Notes under the pieces: model-generated
Database searches by the model: none
What the model was told of the DNA's origin: nothing
What the model saw: the letters and a program-made list of their open reading frames with translations, nothing else
In this document: positions 25,852 to 33,477 of the stretch, in pieces
How positions within the stretch are numbered: the first letter of the stretch is position 1
Layout: the number at the start of each line of letters is the position of its first letter
Position numbers and translations under genes: made by a program
Assembly (NCBI GenBank): GCA_944325635.1
Contig: CALVBD010000003.1
Coordinates: forward strand, 62,001-126,000
From: Candidatus Gastranaerophilales bacterium
GTDB taxonomy: Bacteria > Cyanobacteriota > Vampirovibrionia > Gastranaerophilales > Gastranaerophilaceae
Direction: 5' to 3'
Length of the DNA: 64,000 nt

Positions 25852-26739
25852 TTATTGTCCGTTTTTTATATTTGTATGGCCTCTGTATACAGGAATAAAT
25901 CCAAACAAGCAGTACTCGATTACATCCGGATAATAATAAAAACGTTTAAGCAGTGTTATTCCAAGAAACCGGTATCTGTCACGCTTTGAATATTTATATC
26001 CATCCAGAAGTTTAAGATTTTTTTCTTTCGCAAATTCAAGCATTTCTTTTTCTGATTGCGCGTAATCCTTTGCATTTTTTTCTGATTTAGTTGACATTAT
26101 TGAGGTCGGGTTTTTCCGGTAGTAATAAATTGCATCAGGGACTGTTACTACACCGTTTAAATAATATATTGCTTTTATACACCAGATGACATCCTCATAT
26201 ACTCTTCCAACCGGGAATTTTACCCCACTTGCAAGCAACGGTTTTCGTTTATAAATTTTATTCCATACATAACTGGATATAGGAGTATTTGTTAATTCAT
26301 TCTTTTTATCTTTATCAACAGTAAACTCTTCGGTTTTATAAACCAATTTTTTTCTGCGTCTTTTGCCGGTAACCCGTATTATGCTACTGCAAGCGATATC
26401 GCTGTTGTATTTTTTTGCGGCGGTATATAAAGCTTCAAGATAATTCGCATCAATCCAGTCATCAGAATCTATAAAACTTATATATTCCCCTTTTGCAAGC
26501 TCGATTCCTTGATTACGAGCTGCAGAAATCCCTTCATTTTCTTTATTTATAAGACGTATTCGTGAATCTTTTTGTTCGTATTCCTGCAAAATTTCCAGAG
26601 AACCGTCTGTAGAACCGTCATTTATACAGATAATTTCAATATCTGTTAGAGTCTGGTTGACAACTGAATTAAGACACTGCCTCAAATATTTTTCAACATT
26701 ATATACTGGTATAACCACAGAAACTTTAATATTATCCAT
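25852..26739 (-). CDS. family 2 glycosyltransferase
   Basis: A 295-residue cytoplasmic enzyme that adds a sugar from a nucleotide donor, probably to a surface polysaccharide or glycolipid. The GT-A fold has SVVIPVYNVEKYLRQCLNSV, IICINDGSTDGS, the metal-binding SFIDSDDWID and a downstream acidic ED in RVYEDVIW. Donor and acceptor unknown. Its start overlaps the end of the next upstream gene by 8 bases; the two are similar and probably arose by duplication. Confidence 0.92.
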   Translation of the reverse strand: MDNIKVSVVIPVYNVEKYLRQCLNSVVNQTLTDIEIICINDGSTDGSLEILQEYEQKDSRIRLINKENEGISAARNQGIELAKGEYISFIDSDDWIDANYLEALYTAAKKYNSDIACSSIIRVTGKRRRKKLVYKTEEFTVDKDKKNELTNTPISSYVWNKIYKRKPLLASGVKFPVGRVYEDVIWCIKAIYYLNGVVTVPDAIYYYRKNPTSIMSTKSEKNAKDYAQSEKEMLEFAKEKNLKLLDGYKYSKRDRYRFLGITLLKRFYYYPDVIEYCLFGFIPVYRGHTNIKNGQ

Positions 26740-27694
26740 TTCTTACTCCCGATAGTCGTGCCCAAAATATATTAACTTTTACGGCAAAGTATGACATTCC
26801 CCTATTGAATTTAAAATTAGTCCACCAACCATGCGGATATTTTTCTTTCAAATATTTTTGTAATTCAGCAACTTTATTATAAAATTGTTCTGAAATATCT
26901 TCTCTTGCTTTTGTATACCAGGTAAGAGATTTTGTAAAATATTTCCCGAGAATAAATATTTTATAATCCTCATCAATACATAACGCATCAAGCAGCTTGT
27001 CTATTTCGTAAACATTATAAACAGGCGAAAGGCTTGTTTTTTTATTAACTGCAGTAATCGCACCCGCACGACTTTTTATATAGTAGTAAAGATTTTCGCG
27101 CACAACTTTTATCTTGTTTGCGCAAAGCATAGCATGGATAAAGAACAATTGATCTTCACCGTTTTTAATTTCCTGAAAACGAATATTGTTTCTTTTTATA
27201 AATTCTGAACGATACATTTTACTCCAGGCTGTAGGAGGATATTTGAATATATTCTTACGATTAAATTTTTCAGGAATTTTGGCGTAATCATAGCCTCCGC
27301 GTTTACAAACTGTTTTGCCGTCTTTTTCGCGTACAGAAAATGCACCGAAAACAACAACATCAGTATTTTCATCCGACGCTGCTTCAAGAGATTTTTCAAC
27401 CAGACTTTCAGAAACCCAATCATCAGAATCGACAAAAATCACATATTTACCGTTAATATATTTCATTCCCTCGTGACGTGCAGAAAAAAGTCCGCCGTTT
27501 TCTTTTGTAACTATTTTTATGCGTGAATCTCTTTGAGCGTAAACTCCTAAAATCTCACCAGAGTTGTCAGTAGAACCATCATCTACGCAGATGATTTCTA
27601 TATCATTAAAAGTTTGCCCTAAAAGGCTGTCCAGACATTTAGGCAAATACTTCTCAACATTATAAACGGGAACAATTATTGATACCTCAGGCAT
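26732..27694 (-). CDS. family 2 glycosyltransferase
   Basis: A 320-residue GT-A enzyme paralogous to the neighbour. It shows SIIVPVYNVEKYLPKCLDSL, IICVDDGSTDNSGEIL, the DxD-like IFVDSDDWVS and acceptor-side ED in NGEDQLFF. It is the first gene of a two-gene minus-strand operon; translational coupling to the second is likely from the 8-base overlap. No other surface-polysaccharide genes are close. Confidence 0.92.
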   Translation of the reverse strand: MPEVSIIVPVYNVEKYLPKCLDSLLGQTFNDIEIICVDDGSTDNSGEILGVYAQRDSRIKIVTKENGGLFSARHEGMKYINGKYVIFVDSDDWVSESLVEKSLEAASDENTDVVVFGAFSVREKDGKTVCKRGGYDYAKIPEKFNRKNIFKYPPTAWSKMYRSEFIKRNNIRFQEIKNGEDQLFFIHAMLCANKIKVVRENLYYYIKSRAGAITAVNKKTSLSPVYNVYEIDKLLDALCIDEDYKIFILGKYFTKSLTWYTKAREDISEQFYNKVAELQKYLKEKYPHGWWTNFKFNRGMSYFAVKVNIFWARLSGVRNG

Positions 27695-27756
27695 AACGCT
27701 TTTAGTTTACTATTTCTAAAAATTTAAGTCAACTGCATTTAAAAAATATTGGTGTT

Positions 27757-28071
27757 TTACTTATATTCAAGCGACTTAAATAAATTATAAAAAATCTTAG
27801 TTAAATTTTCATCAGTCGCCATAGCTTTTGTAAGTTCAAGAATCATATCCCTGTTTGAAAGCGTTTCAAAATAATAAAACTCCCAAACATCGACCTCCAA
27901 AACTTCAGCAAGTTTTTGCAGAGTCTCGACTGACGGCGAAAATTTTCCCGTCTCGATATAGCTAAGACTCGGCGGCTCAATTCCAATAAGTTCTGCAAGT
28001 TTTTCCTGTGTGAAGCACTTTGATTTTCTGATTAGTTGTATCCGCTTACCGAGTTGTTTTTTTATATCCAT
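27757..28071 (-). CDS. XRE-family regulator, divergent from a pseudopilin gene
   Basis: A 104-residue Cro/XRE protein with an intact helix-turn-helix (about 10-65, FTQEKLAELIGIEPPSLSYI, ETGKFSPSVETL). A C-terminal helical part follows (MILELTKAMATDENLTKIFY) that may dimerise. It is divergent from the 28205 pseudopilin-like gene with 133 bp of very A/T-rich DNA between. The same arrangement occurs at 43748/44055, so it probably controls the pilin gene. Confidence 0.85.
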   Translation of the reverse strand: MDIKKQLGKRIQLIRKSKCFTQEKLAELIGIEPPSLSYIETGKFSPSVETLQKLAEVLEVDVWEFYYFETLSNRDMILELTKAMATDENLTKIFYNLFKSLEYK

Positions 28072-28204
28072 TTACCGCTCCTGTATTTATTATTTGTTAA
28101 ATCAAGAGAGCAAAACATAAAGTTATTATTTAAAATTATATTGTTTTTTAAATTAAAATATGATATTATTTAAATAGAAACTTTAATTTCTTGGAGGATA
28201 TTTA
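28072..28204. promoter_or_regulatory. A/T-rich divergent control region
   Basis: The gap contains repeated TTATTTAAA motifs (about 28125-28133 and 28164-28172). CTTGGAGGATATTTA forms the ribosome-binding site before the pseudopilin gene. Sites for the XRE protein are likely but not defined. Confidence 0.4.
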
Positions 28205-28900
28205 ATGTTAGGGATTAAATTCAGAGGATTTACATTAGCCGAAGTCCTGATAACGCTGGGAATTATAGGAGTTGTTGCAGCAATGACACTGCCCGCACTG
28301 GTTAATCGGACACAAGGGAAAGAGCTGGAAACAGGTTTACAAAAGGCTTATTCAGTTATCCAAAATGCATTAAATAAGATGAATTATGATGAGGGGCAAA
28401 TTGTCAACTCTCTGAATTATCATGATACAACATCATTTATGAATAAATTTAAAAAATACTTTAAACTCGCAAAAGACTGTAACAAGTCAGATTGCGAATT
28501 AGCAGATACAGACAACGAAGACCTTAGCGTAAAGGTTTCTTCACATTACAAAACTTACAACAACAAACCGATGATGACAAGTTATTTAGATGACGGTCAG
28601 GTAATGATTTCAGATGGAATGTTCTTTTTTGCGGAAAACAACTCCGGCGACGGACGCAATATTCTGTTCATAAGTGTCGACGTAAACGGATACAACAAAA
28701 AACCAAACCGCTGGGGACATGACCTTTTTACATTTCAGATAATGCAGGACGGCAAACTTCTTCCTATGGGTGCAGAAGGTACAGTGTTTCAAGAGGATAA
28801 CGGCTATTGCTCTGCAACAGCAACAAATACATACAACGGTATCGCCTGCACATACAAGGCTTTAACTGAAAAAGATTATTTCCGCAATCTTCCTAAATAA
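28205..28900 (+). CDS. type IV pilin-like/pseudopilin protein
   Basis: A 231-residue protein beginning with a short leader and the class III signal G-FTLAEVLITLGIIGVVAA, where prepilin peptidase would cut after G and methylate F. The hydrophobic helix (about 10-32) is the assembly and membrane-spanning part. The rest is a globular domain with Cys (KDCNKSDCE) and a C-terminal block NRWGHDLFTFQIMQDGKLLP, ending YKALTEKDYFRNLPK. A near-twin with the same end is at 44055-44744. Probably a minor pilin or pseudopilin of a type II/IV apparatus whose core genes are outside the window. Confidence 0.88.
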   Translation: MLGIKFRGFTLAEVLITLGIIGVVAAMTLPALVNRTQGKELETGLQKAYSVIQNALNKMNYDEGQIVNSLNYHDTTSFMNKFKKYFKLAKDCNKSDCELADTDNEDLSVKVSSHYKTYNNKPMMTSYLDDGQVMISDGMFFFAENNSGDGRNILFISVDVNGYNKKPNRWGHDLFTFQIMQDGKLLPMGAEGTVFQEDNGYCSATATNTYNGIACTYKALTEKDYFRNLPK

Positions 28901-28972
28901 TATTTTGCATATCAACTTTGTTTAATATAAAATTTTATCAGATATGTTAAACAAAAGAGGAAAATAAGAATT

Positions 28973-31588
28973 ATGCTAACCGGAAATGAAATAAGAAAGT
29001 TATACTTAGACTATTTTAAAAATAAACACCAGCATACAGTTGTTGAAAGCTCAAGCCTTGTACCGGACAATCCGACGGTATTGCTGACAACCGCGGGAAT
29101 GTTACAGTTTTTACCGATATTTTTAGGAATTCAAAAGTGTCCTTACACTCCTGCTCGCGCAACCTCCTGCCAGAAATGCGCAAGAGCTGGCGGAAAAGAT
29201 TCGGATATAGAAAACGTAGGCAGAACTCCGCGCCACCATACTTTCTTTGAAATGTTAGGGAATTTCTCTTTCGGTGACTATTATAAAAAAGAAATCATCC
29301 CGTGGGCTTGGGAATTTGTAACGGAAGTTCTGAAACTCGACAAAGACCGTCTCTGGATTACGATTTTTGAAACAGACGACGAAGCTTACGAAATCTGGAG
29401 AAGCGTCGGCGTTCCGGCAGAAAGAATTAAAAGAAAAGGTAAAAAAGATAACTTCTGGGGGCCTCCAGGGGCATCAGGCTCATGCGGACCGTGCTCGGAA
29501 ATCCACTACGACCTCGGCGAACAATATAAATGCGACGACCCTCGCGGCTGCGGTATAGATACTTGCGAATGTGACAGATGGGTTGAAATCTGGAACCTCG
29601 TATTCACTGAACTTTATCAGGATGAAGAAGGCAACCAGTCACCGCTCGACAGCAAAAACGTTGATACGGGTATGGGACTTGAACGTATTACCATGGTATG
29701 TCAGGGAGTTGCATCAACATTTGAAACCGACCTTTTAAAACCAATTCTGGATAAAGTCTCTCAAATGAGCAGCGTGCCTTACAAAAAATCAGAAAAAACC
29801 GATATTTCTCTGAGAATTATCGCAGACCATGCAAGATGCGTTACTTTCTTGATTTCAGACGGTGTAATTCCGGGTAACGAAGGAAGAAGCTATGTTTTGA
29901 GAATGATTTTACGCCGTGCACTCCGCCACGGTAAAATCCTCGGTATGGATTTGCCGTTCCTCTATAAACTCGTTGATGTAGTAATCGAAAATTACGGTGA
30001 AGCTTATCCTGATTTAATCAAAAACAGACAAAAAATTATTGATACAATCAAAAAAGAAGAAGAAAGATTTGCTAAAACCCTTGACAGAGGCTACAAACTT
30101 CTCGACGAATTTATCACAGAGAAAAAAGATATTGACGGCGAAAGTGCATTCAAACTCTACGACACTTACGGTTTCCCGCTTGAACTTACAAAAGAAATTG
30201 CAGCGGAAAACGGCTTGAACGTTGATGAAGAAGGTTACAAAACCGCAATGCAGGAACAGAAAGACCGCGCAAAAGCCGCAACCGCAAAAATCAGTGTTAC
30301 AGGTGACATGAAATACGCAAAACTTGAAGACGAAGTCGGTTCAACAGAATTTGTCGGCTACGAAGAAAATGAATGCGACGCAAAAATTCTTGCCACAATT
30401 GAAGGCGATGGGTACGTGGATATTGTCTTAAATAAAACACCTTTCTACGCTGAATGCGGCGGTCAGACAGGCGACAGCGGCTATATTGAAAACGATAACC
30501 TGAAAGCAGAAGTTTTGACAACTTTCAAAGTTAATAAACTTTTCGTACACCGTTCAAAAGTTATCAACGGCGAAATCACAATCGGCGAAACAGTCAAAGC
30601 TAAAATAGATGTTCCGCGTCGTGAAGAAATCAGACTTCACCACACATCAGCCCACCTTTTGCAATCAGCCCTGAGAAAAGTTCTCGGAGAAGAAGTTCAT
30701 CAGGCAGGGTCTCAGGTTGAACCTGACAGAATGCGCTTTGACTTCACCTTCTCACGCGCAATGACTGTGGATGAAATATTCAAAGTTGAAGAAATCATGA
30801 ACAACTGGGTTGCAAAGGGTTTGAATGTTCACACTGATGTTATGGATATTGAACAGGCAAAACTCACCGGCGCAACAGCACTCTTTGGAGAAAAATACGA
30901 CGACATCGTAAGAGTTGTTTCAATCGGCAACGAAACCTGCATTTCAAAAGAATTCTGCGCAGGTACCCATGCAAGAAACACACGTGATTTAAGACTTGTA
31001 AAAATTGTCACAGAAGGCGCAATCGCCGCAGGCACAAGACGTATCGAGCTTGTTGTTTCAAAAGCCGCATTTGAATATATGAATGCAAAAGTCAGAGAAA
31101 TGGATAAACTTTCTCTTATGTTCAAAACCCACTTTGACGGCGTTGTTGAGCGCGTTGAAAAACTTCAGGAAGAAAATAAAGAACTCCAGAAAGAACTTGC
31201 ACACGTAAAAGAAGAAAATGCGCGCGCAAAATTTGCGTCATTCTTATCCAAAGCGCAAGAAATAGAAGGCGGCAAACTCTTTATCACAAAAGTTGAAGAC
31301 GTTGACGGCAACGCTCTCAAAACAGGTATTGAATTTGCCTCCCAAAAACTTGGCGAAAGCATCATCGTTCTGGCATCAGCAAGAACGGTTGCGGTGAAAG
31401 TTTCCGACAGTTTTGTGAAGAAAGGTGTAAATGCCGGTAAAATCGTCGGCGAAATTGCACGCTTTACAGGCGCAAACGGCGGCGGACGTCCGAACTTTGC
31501 GCAGGGCGGAGTAAAAGATGCTTCAAAACTGGATGAAATACTTGCAAAAATTGAAGATGAACTTAAAAATACTAAAGTAAATATATAA
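28973..31588 (+). CDS. alaS: alanyl-tRNA synthetase
   Basis: Charges tRNA-Ala with alanine in the cytoplasm; 871 residues, the full bacterial length. Class II aminoacylation domain (TSCQKCARAGGKDSDIENVG, HHTFFEMLGNFSFGDYYKKE, PGNEGRSYVLRMILRRA), editing domain with the zinc-binding HHTSAHLLQSALR (about residue 556) and CAGTH (about 664), and the C-terminal C-Ala domain ending GGGRPNFAQGGVKDASKLDE. It is followed by an unusual terminator that overlaps dut control signals. Confidence 0.98.
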   Translation: MLTGNEIRKLYLDYFKNKHQHTVVESSSLVPDNPTVLLTTAGMLQFLPIFLGIQKCPYTPARATSCQKCARAGGKDSDIENVGRTPRHHTFFEMLGNFSFGDYYKKEIIPWAWEFVTEVLKLDKDRLWITIFETDDEAYEIWRSVGVPAERIKRKGKKDNFWGPPGASGSCGPCSEIHYDLGEQYKCDDPRGCGIDTCECDRWVEIWNLVFTELYQDEEGNQSPLDSKNVDTGMGLERITMVCQGVASTFETDLLKPILDKVSQMSSVPYKKSEKTDISLRIIADHARCVTFLISDGVIPGNEGRSYVLRMILRRALRHGKILGMDLPFLYKLVDVVIENYGEAYPDLIKNRQKIIDTIKKEEERFAKTLDRGYKLLDEFITEKKDIDGESAFKLYDTYGFPLELTKEIAAENGLNVDEEGYKTAMQEQKDRAKAATAKISVTGDMKYAKLEDEVGSTEFVGYEENECDAKILATIEGDGYVDIVLNKTPFYAECGGQTGDSGYIENDNLKAEVLTTFKVNKLFVHRSKVINGEITIGETVKAKIDVPRREEIRLHHTSAHLLQSALRKVLGEEVHQAGSQVEPDRMRFDFTFSRAMTVDEIFKVEEIMNNWVAKGLNVHTDVMDIEQAKLTGATALFGEKYDDIVRVVSIGNETCISKEFCAGTHARNTRDLRLVKIVTEGAIAAGTRRIELVVSKAAFEYMNAKVREMDKLSLMFKTHFDGVVERVEKLQEENKELQKELAHVKEENARAKFASFLSKAQEIEGGKLFITKVEDVDGNALKTGIEFASQKLGESIIVLASARTVAVKVSDSFVKKGVNAGKIVGEIARFTGANGGGRPNFAQGGVKDASKLDEILAKIEDELKNTKVNI

Positions 31589-31596
31589 TTAATAAT

Positions 31597-31644
31597 TTTA
31601 CAAAAATCTCCTTATGCTTTATTATTAAGTGTAAGGAGATTTTT
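31597..31644 (+). promoter_or_regulatory. alaS terminator hairpin enclosing dut promoter and ribosome-binding site
   Basis: AAAAATCTCCTTA (31602-31614) pairs perfectly with TAAGGAGATTTTT (31632-31644) over 13 bp, and the 3' T-run makes it a terminator for alaS. Within it TTTACA (31597-31602), a 17-base spacer and TATTAT (31620-31625) make a good promoter, with initiation near 31632. The dut ribosome-binding site AAGGAG lies in the 3' arm. It is hidden in readthrough RNA but free in RNA from the internal promoter. Confidence 0.65.
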
Positions 31645-31645
31645 T

Positions 31646-32083
31646 ATGACAGTATTAAAAATAGAACGCCTGGCACACAACAGGTTTGTGCCGGAATACA
31701 AAACAGAAGGCGCTGCAGGGATGGATTTATGTGCAGCAATCACAGAACCTGTTACATTAAAACCGCTTGAACGCGCGCTTATACCGACAGGTCTAAAAAT
31801 AGAGCTTGAACACGGCTATGAGGCTCAGGTACGCCCTCGCTCCGGACTTTCGATTAAACACGGGATTACATTAATCAACTGTGTCGGCACAATCGACGAG
31901 GATTACCGCGGAGAAGTCTGTATTCCTGTTGTGAACCTTTCCAACGAAACCTATACAATCCAGCCTGATGAAAGAATTGCACAGATGATTATAGCACGCG
32001 TTGAACAGGCAAAAGTAGAGGTTGTGACAGAACTCACAGAAACCCTGAGAGGGACAGGCGGATTTGGCTCTACAGGAAAGTAA
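31646..32083 (+). CDS. dut: dUTP diphosphatase
   Basis: Hydrolyses dUTP to dUMP and PPi, keeping uracil out of DNA; trimeric, 145 residues. The five family motifs are visible: AGMDLCA, PRSGLS, NCVGTIDEDYRGE, RIAQMI and RGTGGFGSTGK. The next gene starts inside its last 20 bases, so both are translated from one message. Confidence 0.95.
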   Translation: MTVLKIERLAHNRFVPEYKTEGAAGMDLCAAITEPVTLKPLERALIPTGLKIELEHGYEAQVRPRSGLSIKHGITLINCVGTIDEDYRGEVCIPVVNLSNETYTIQPDERIAQMIIARVEQAKVEVVTELTETLRGTGGFGSTGK

Positions 32084-32348
32084 ACTAAGGTTTATTTTAA
32101 TATTACTTTTACCCGTGTTTTTTGCGGCTGCCATACTCATTCTGACACGCTTTCACCTGGTTGATTGTATCTGGAAAACATTAACAGGTCACGAATGTCC
32201 AGGATGCGGAATGACACGGGCTTTCTACTCTTTAATTCACGGGGATTTTCATTCAGCCTACGAATATAATCATTCAATTATTATTGTCGCGCCATTAATG
32301 ATTTACATCTGGATAAAAATGCTATTGCAAAATACAACAAATAAATGA
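32064..32348 (+). CDS. DUF2752-family small membrane protein
   Basis: A 94-residue protein with two membrane helices (about 8-27 and 70-88). Between them lies the family signature HECPGCGMTRAFYSLIHGDF, whose CPxCGxTR core is conserved in DUF2752. Role unknown. It starts with TTG at 32064, preceded by GAGAGGGACAGGCGG, inside dut. Confidence 0.8.
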   Translation: MALQESKLRFILILLLPVFFAAAILILTRFHLVDCIWKTLTGHECPGCGMTRAFYSLIHGDFHSAYEYNHSIIIVAPLMIYIWIKMLLQNTTNK

Positions 32349-32415
32349 CTCGAAAATTCCTATAAAATGATAAAATCCTGCTGTATATTTTAAGTTACGG
32401 AAAGGATTTATCATT

Positions 32416-32736
32416 ATGGAAAACAACGGGGCTGAACAGGTGATTTATGACAAACCGCCCAAAAGCTATGTAGTAACATTATTATTAAACTTTTTCCTGG
32501 GTTTTCTCGGCATACACAGATTTTATACAGGCTATATCGGAATAGGTATTGTTCAATTACTCACCTGCGGCGGCTGCGGCATCTGGGCATTGATAGATTA
32601 CATTATGCTTGTAGCTAACAAATATCAGGACAGTGACGGATGTGAACTTGCTAATTACAACAAAAACCTTGCAATCGGTTCTTTAATCGTAGTTGTACTT
32701 TTAATGTTAATTTGTACATGCACAGCCAGCTTGTAA
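32416..32736 (+). CDS. TM2-domain membrane protein
   Basis: A 106-residue protein with a TM2 module: two membrane helices around LGFLGIHRFYTGYIGIGIVQ and CGIWALIDYIMLVANKYQD, plus a third hydrophobic tail (SLIVVVLLMLICTCTASL). TM2 proteins occur widely in bacteria and the role is not settled. GGAAAGG precedes the ATG. It is paralogous to the next gene. Confidence 0.85.
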   Translation: MENNGAEQVIYDKPPKSYVVTLLLNFFLGFLGIHRFYTGYIGIGIVQLLTCGGCGIWALIDYIMLVANKYQDSDGCELANYNKNLAIGSLIVVVLLMLICTCTASL

Positions 32737-32789
32737 CAAATAAATTTAAATGTTGGAAAAATAAACAAAAAAGAAAGGAATTAAGTATT

Positions 32790-33143
32790 ATGACAATGTA
32801 CAGAGACACACTTGCAGGACAGCAAGCCCAAAATCAGCCGCAGGGTATTCCCGGCGAGAAGAGAAAAAACTGGATTGCGGCAACACTTTTATGCGCATTT
32901 CTTGGTCCTTTAGGTATTCATAGATTTTATACAGGATATCCTGTAATAGGAGTTGTTCAGCTTTTGACATTCGGCGGCTGCTGTATTTGGACATTAATTG
33001 ATTATATCATGCTTATTGTTAATAAATACAAAGACGCAAATGGACAGGATCTTGAGGAATACAACGGAACACTTGCCATTGTACTTGTTGTTCTTTTGGT
33101 TATCGGAGTATTGATTGGAATTTTTACTCCGGCAGGTTCATAA
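32790..33143 (+). CDS. TM2-domain membrane protein (paralogue)
   Basis: A 117-residue TM2 protein, closely similar to the one just upstream (LGPLGIHRFYTGYPVIGVVQ and WTLIDYIMLIVNKYKDANG). The N-terminus is polar and Q-rich. The ATG at 32790 follows AAAGAAAGGAATT; an upstream ATG at 32712 lies inside the previous gene. The tandem pair is probably co-transcribed and ends at a clear terminator. Confidence 0.85.
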   Translation: MTMYRDTLAGQQAQNQPQGIPGEKRKNWIAATLLCAFLGPLGIHRFYTGYPVIGVVQLLTFGGCCIWTLIDYIMLIVNKYKDANGQDLEEYNGTLAIVLVVLLVIGVLIGIFTPAGS

Positions 33144-33150
33144 TTAATAA

Positions 33151-33180
33151 AAAAGGCCTCCTTAAAAAGGAGGCTTTTTT
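33151..33180 (+). terminator. rho-independent terminator
   Basis: GCCTCCTT pairs with AAGGAGGC across a short A-loop, then T6. It follows the second TM2 gene by about 10 bases. Confidence 0.85.
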
Positions 33181-33203
33181 ATGTGTTATAAGAAGGAGGA
33201 AAT

Positions 33204-33389
33204 TTATTTTTCTTTTGACGTAAATACCGAAATTCCTTTCAGATTATCAACATCAAAATTAGTTCTTATTAAATTATCAAACAAATTCGGTTCCTGTTGT
33301 TTGTCACTCAGATGTTGATTTTTCCAATAATCTTTGTCAAGCTGCGGGAACCCGTGCGGTTCAGGTATATTGCTGTTGAATTCAACCAT
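33204..33389 (-). CDS. small hypothetical protein
   Basis: A 61-residue polar protein with no signal or membrane segment (EFNSNIPEPHGFPQLDKDYW). AAGGATTGTAAA stands before the ATG. Not recognised; a genuine gene is plausible from its ribosome-binding site and position between two convergently placed units, but it may be spurious. Confidence 0.42.
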   Translation of the reverse strand: MVEFNSNIPEPHGFPQLDKDYWKNQHLSDKQQEPNLFDNLIRTNFDVDNLKGISVFTSKEK

Positions 33390-33477
33390 TTTACAATCCT
33401 TATTTTGTATGTGTACTATAACGTCCCTAATTCCAAAATTCTTTAGTTATTATTTGAAAATTTTACAAATTTTTACA

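Noticed and set aside
25852-27694. Surface-polysaccharide cluster
   Set aside because: Only two glycosyltransferase genes; no flippase, polymerase or sugar-nucleotide genes adjoin.
28901-28972. T-box or other riboswitch upstream of alaS
   Set aside because: Only 72 bases, with no specifier loop, T-box sequence or terminator/antiterminator pair.
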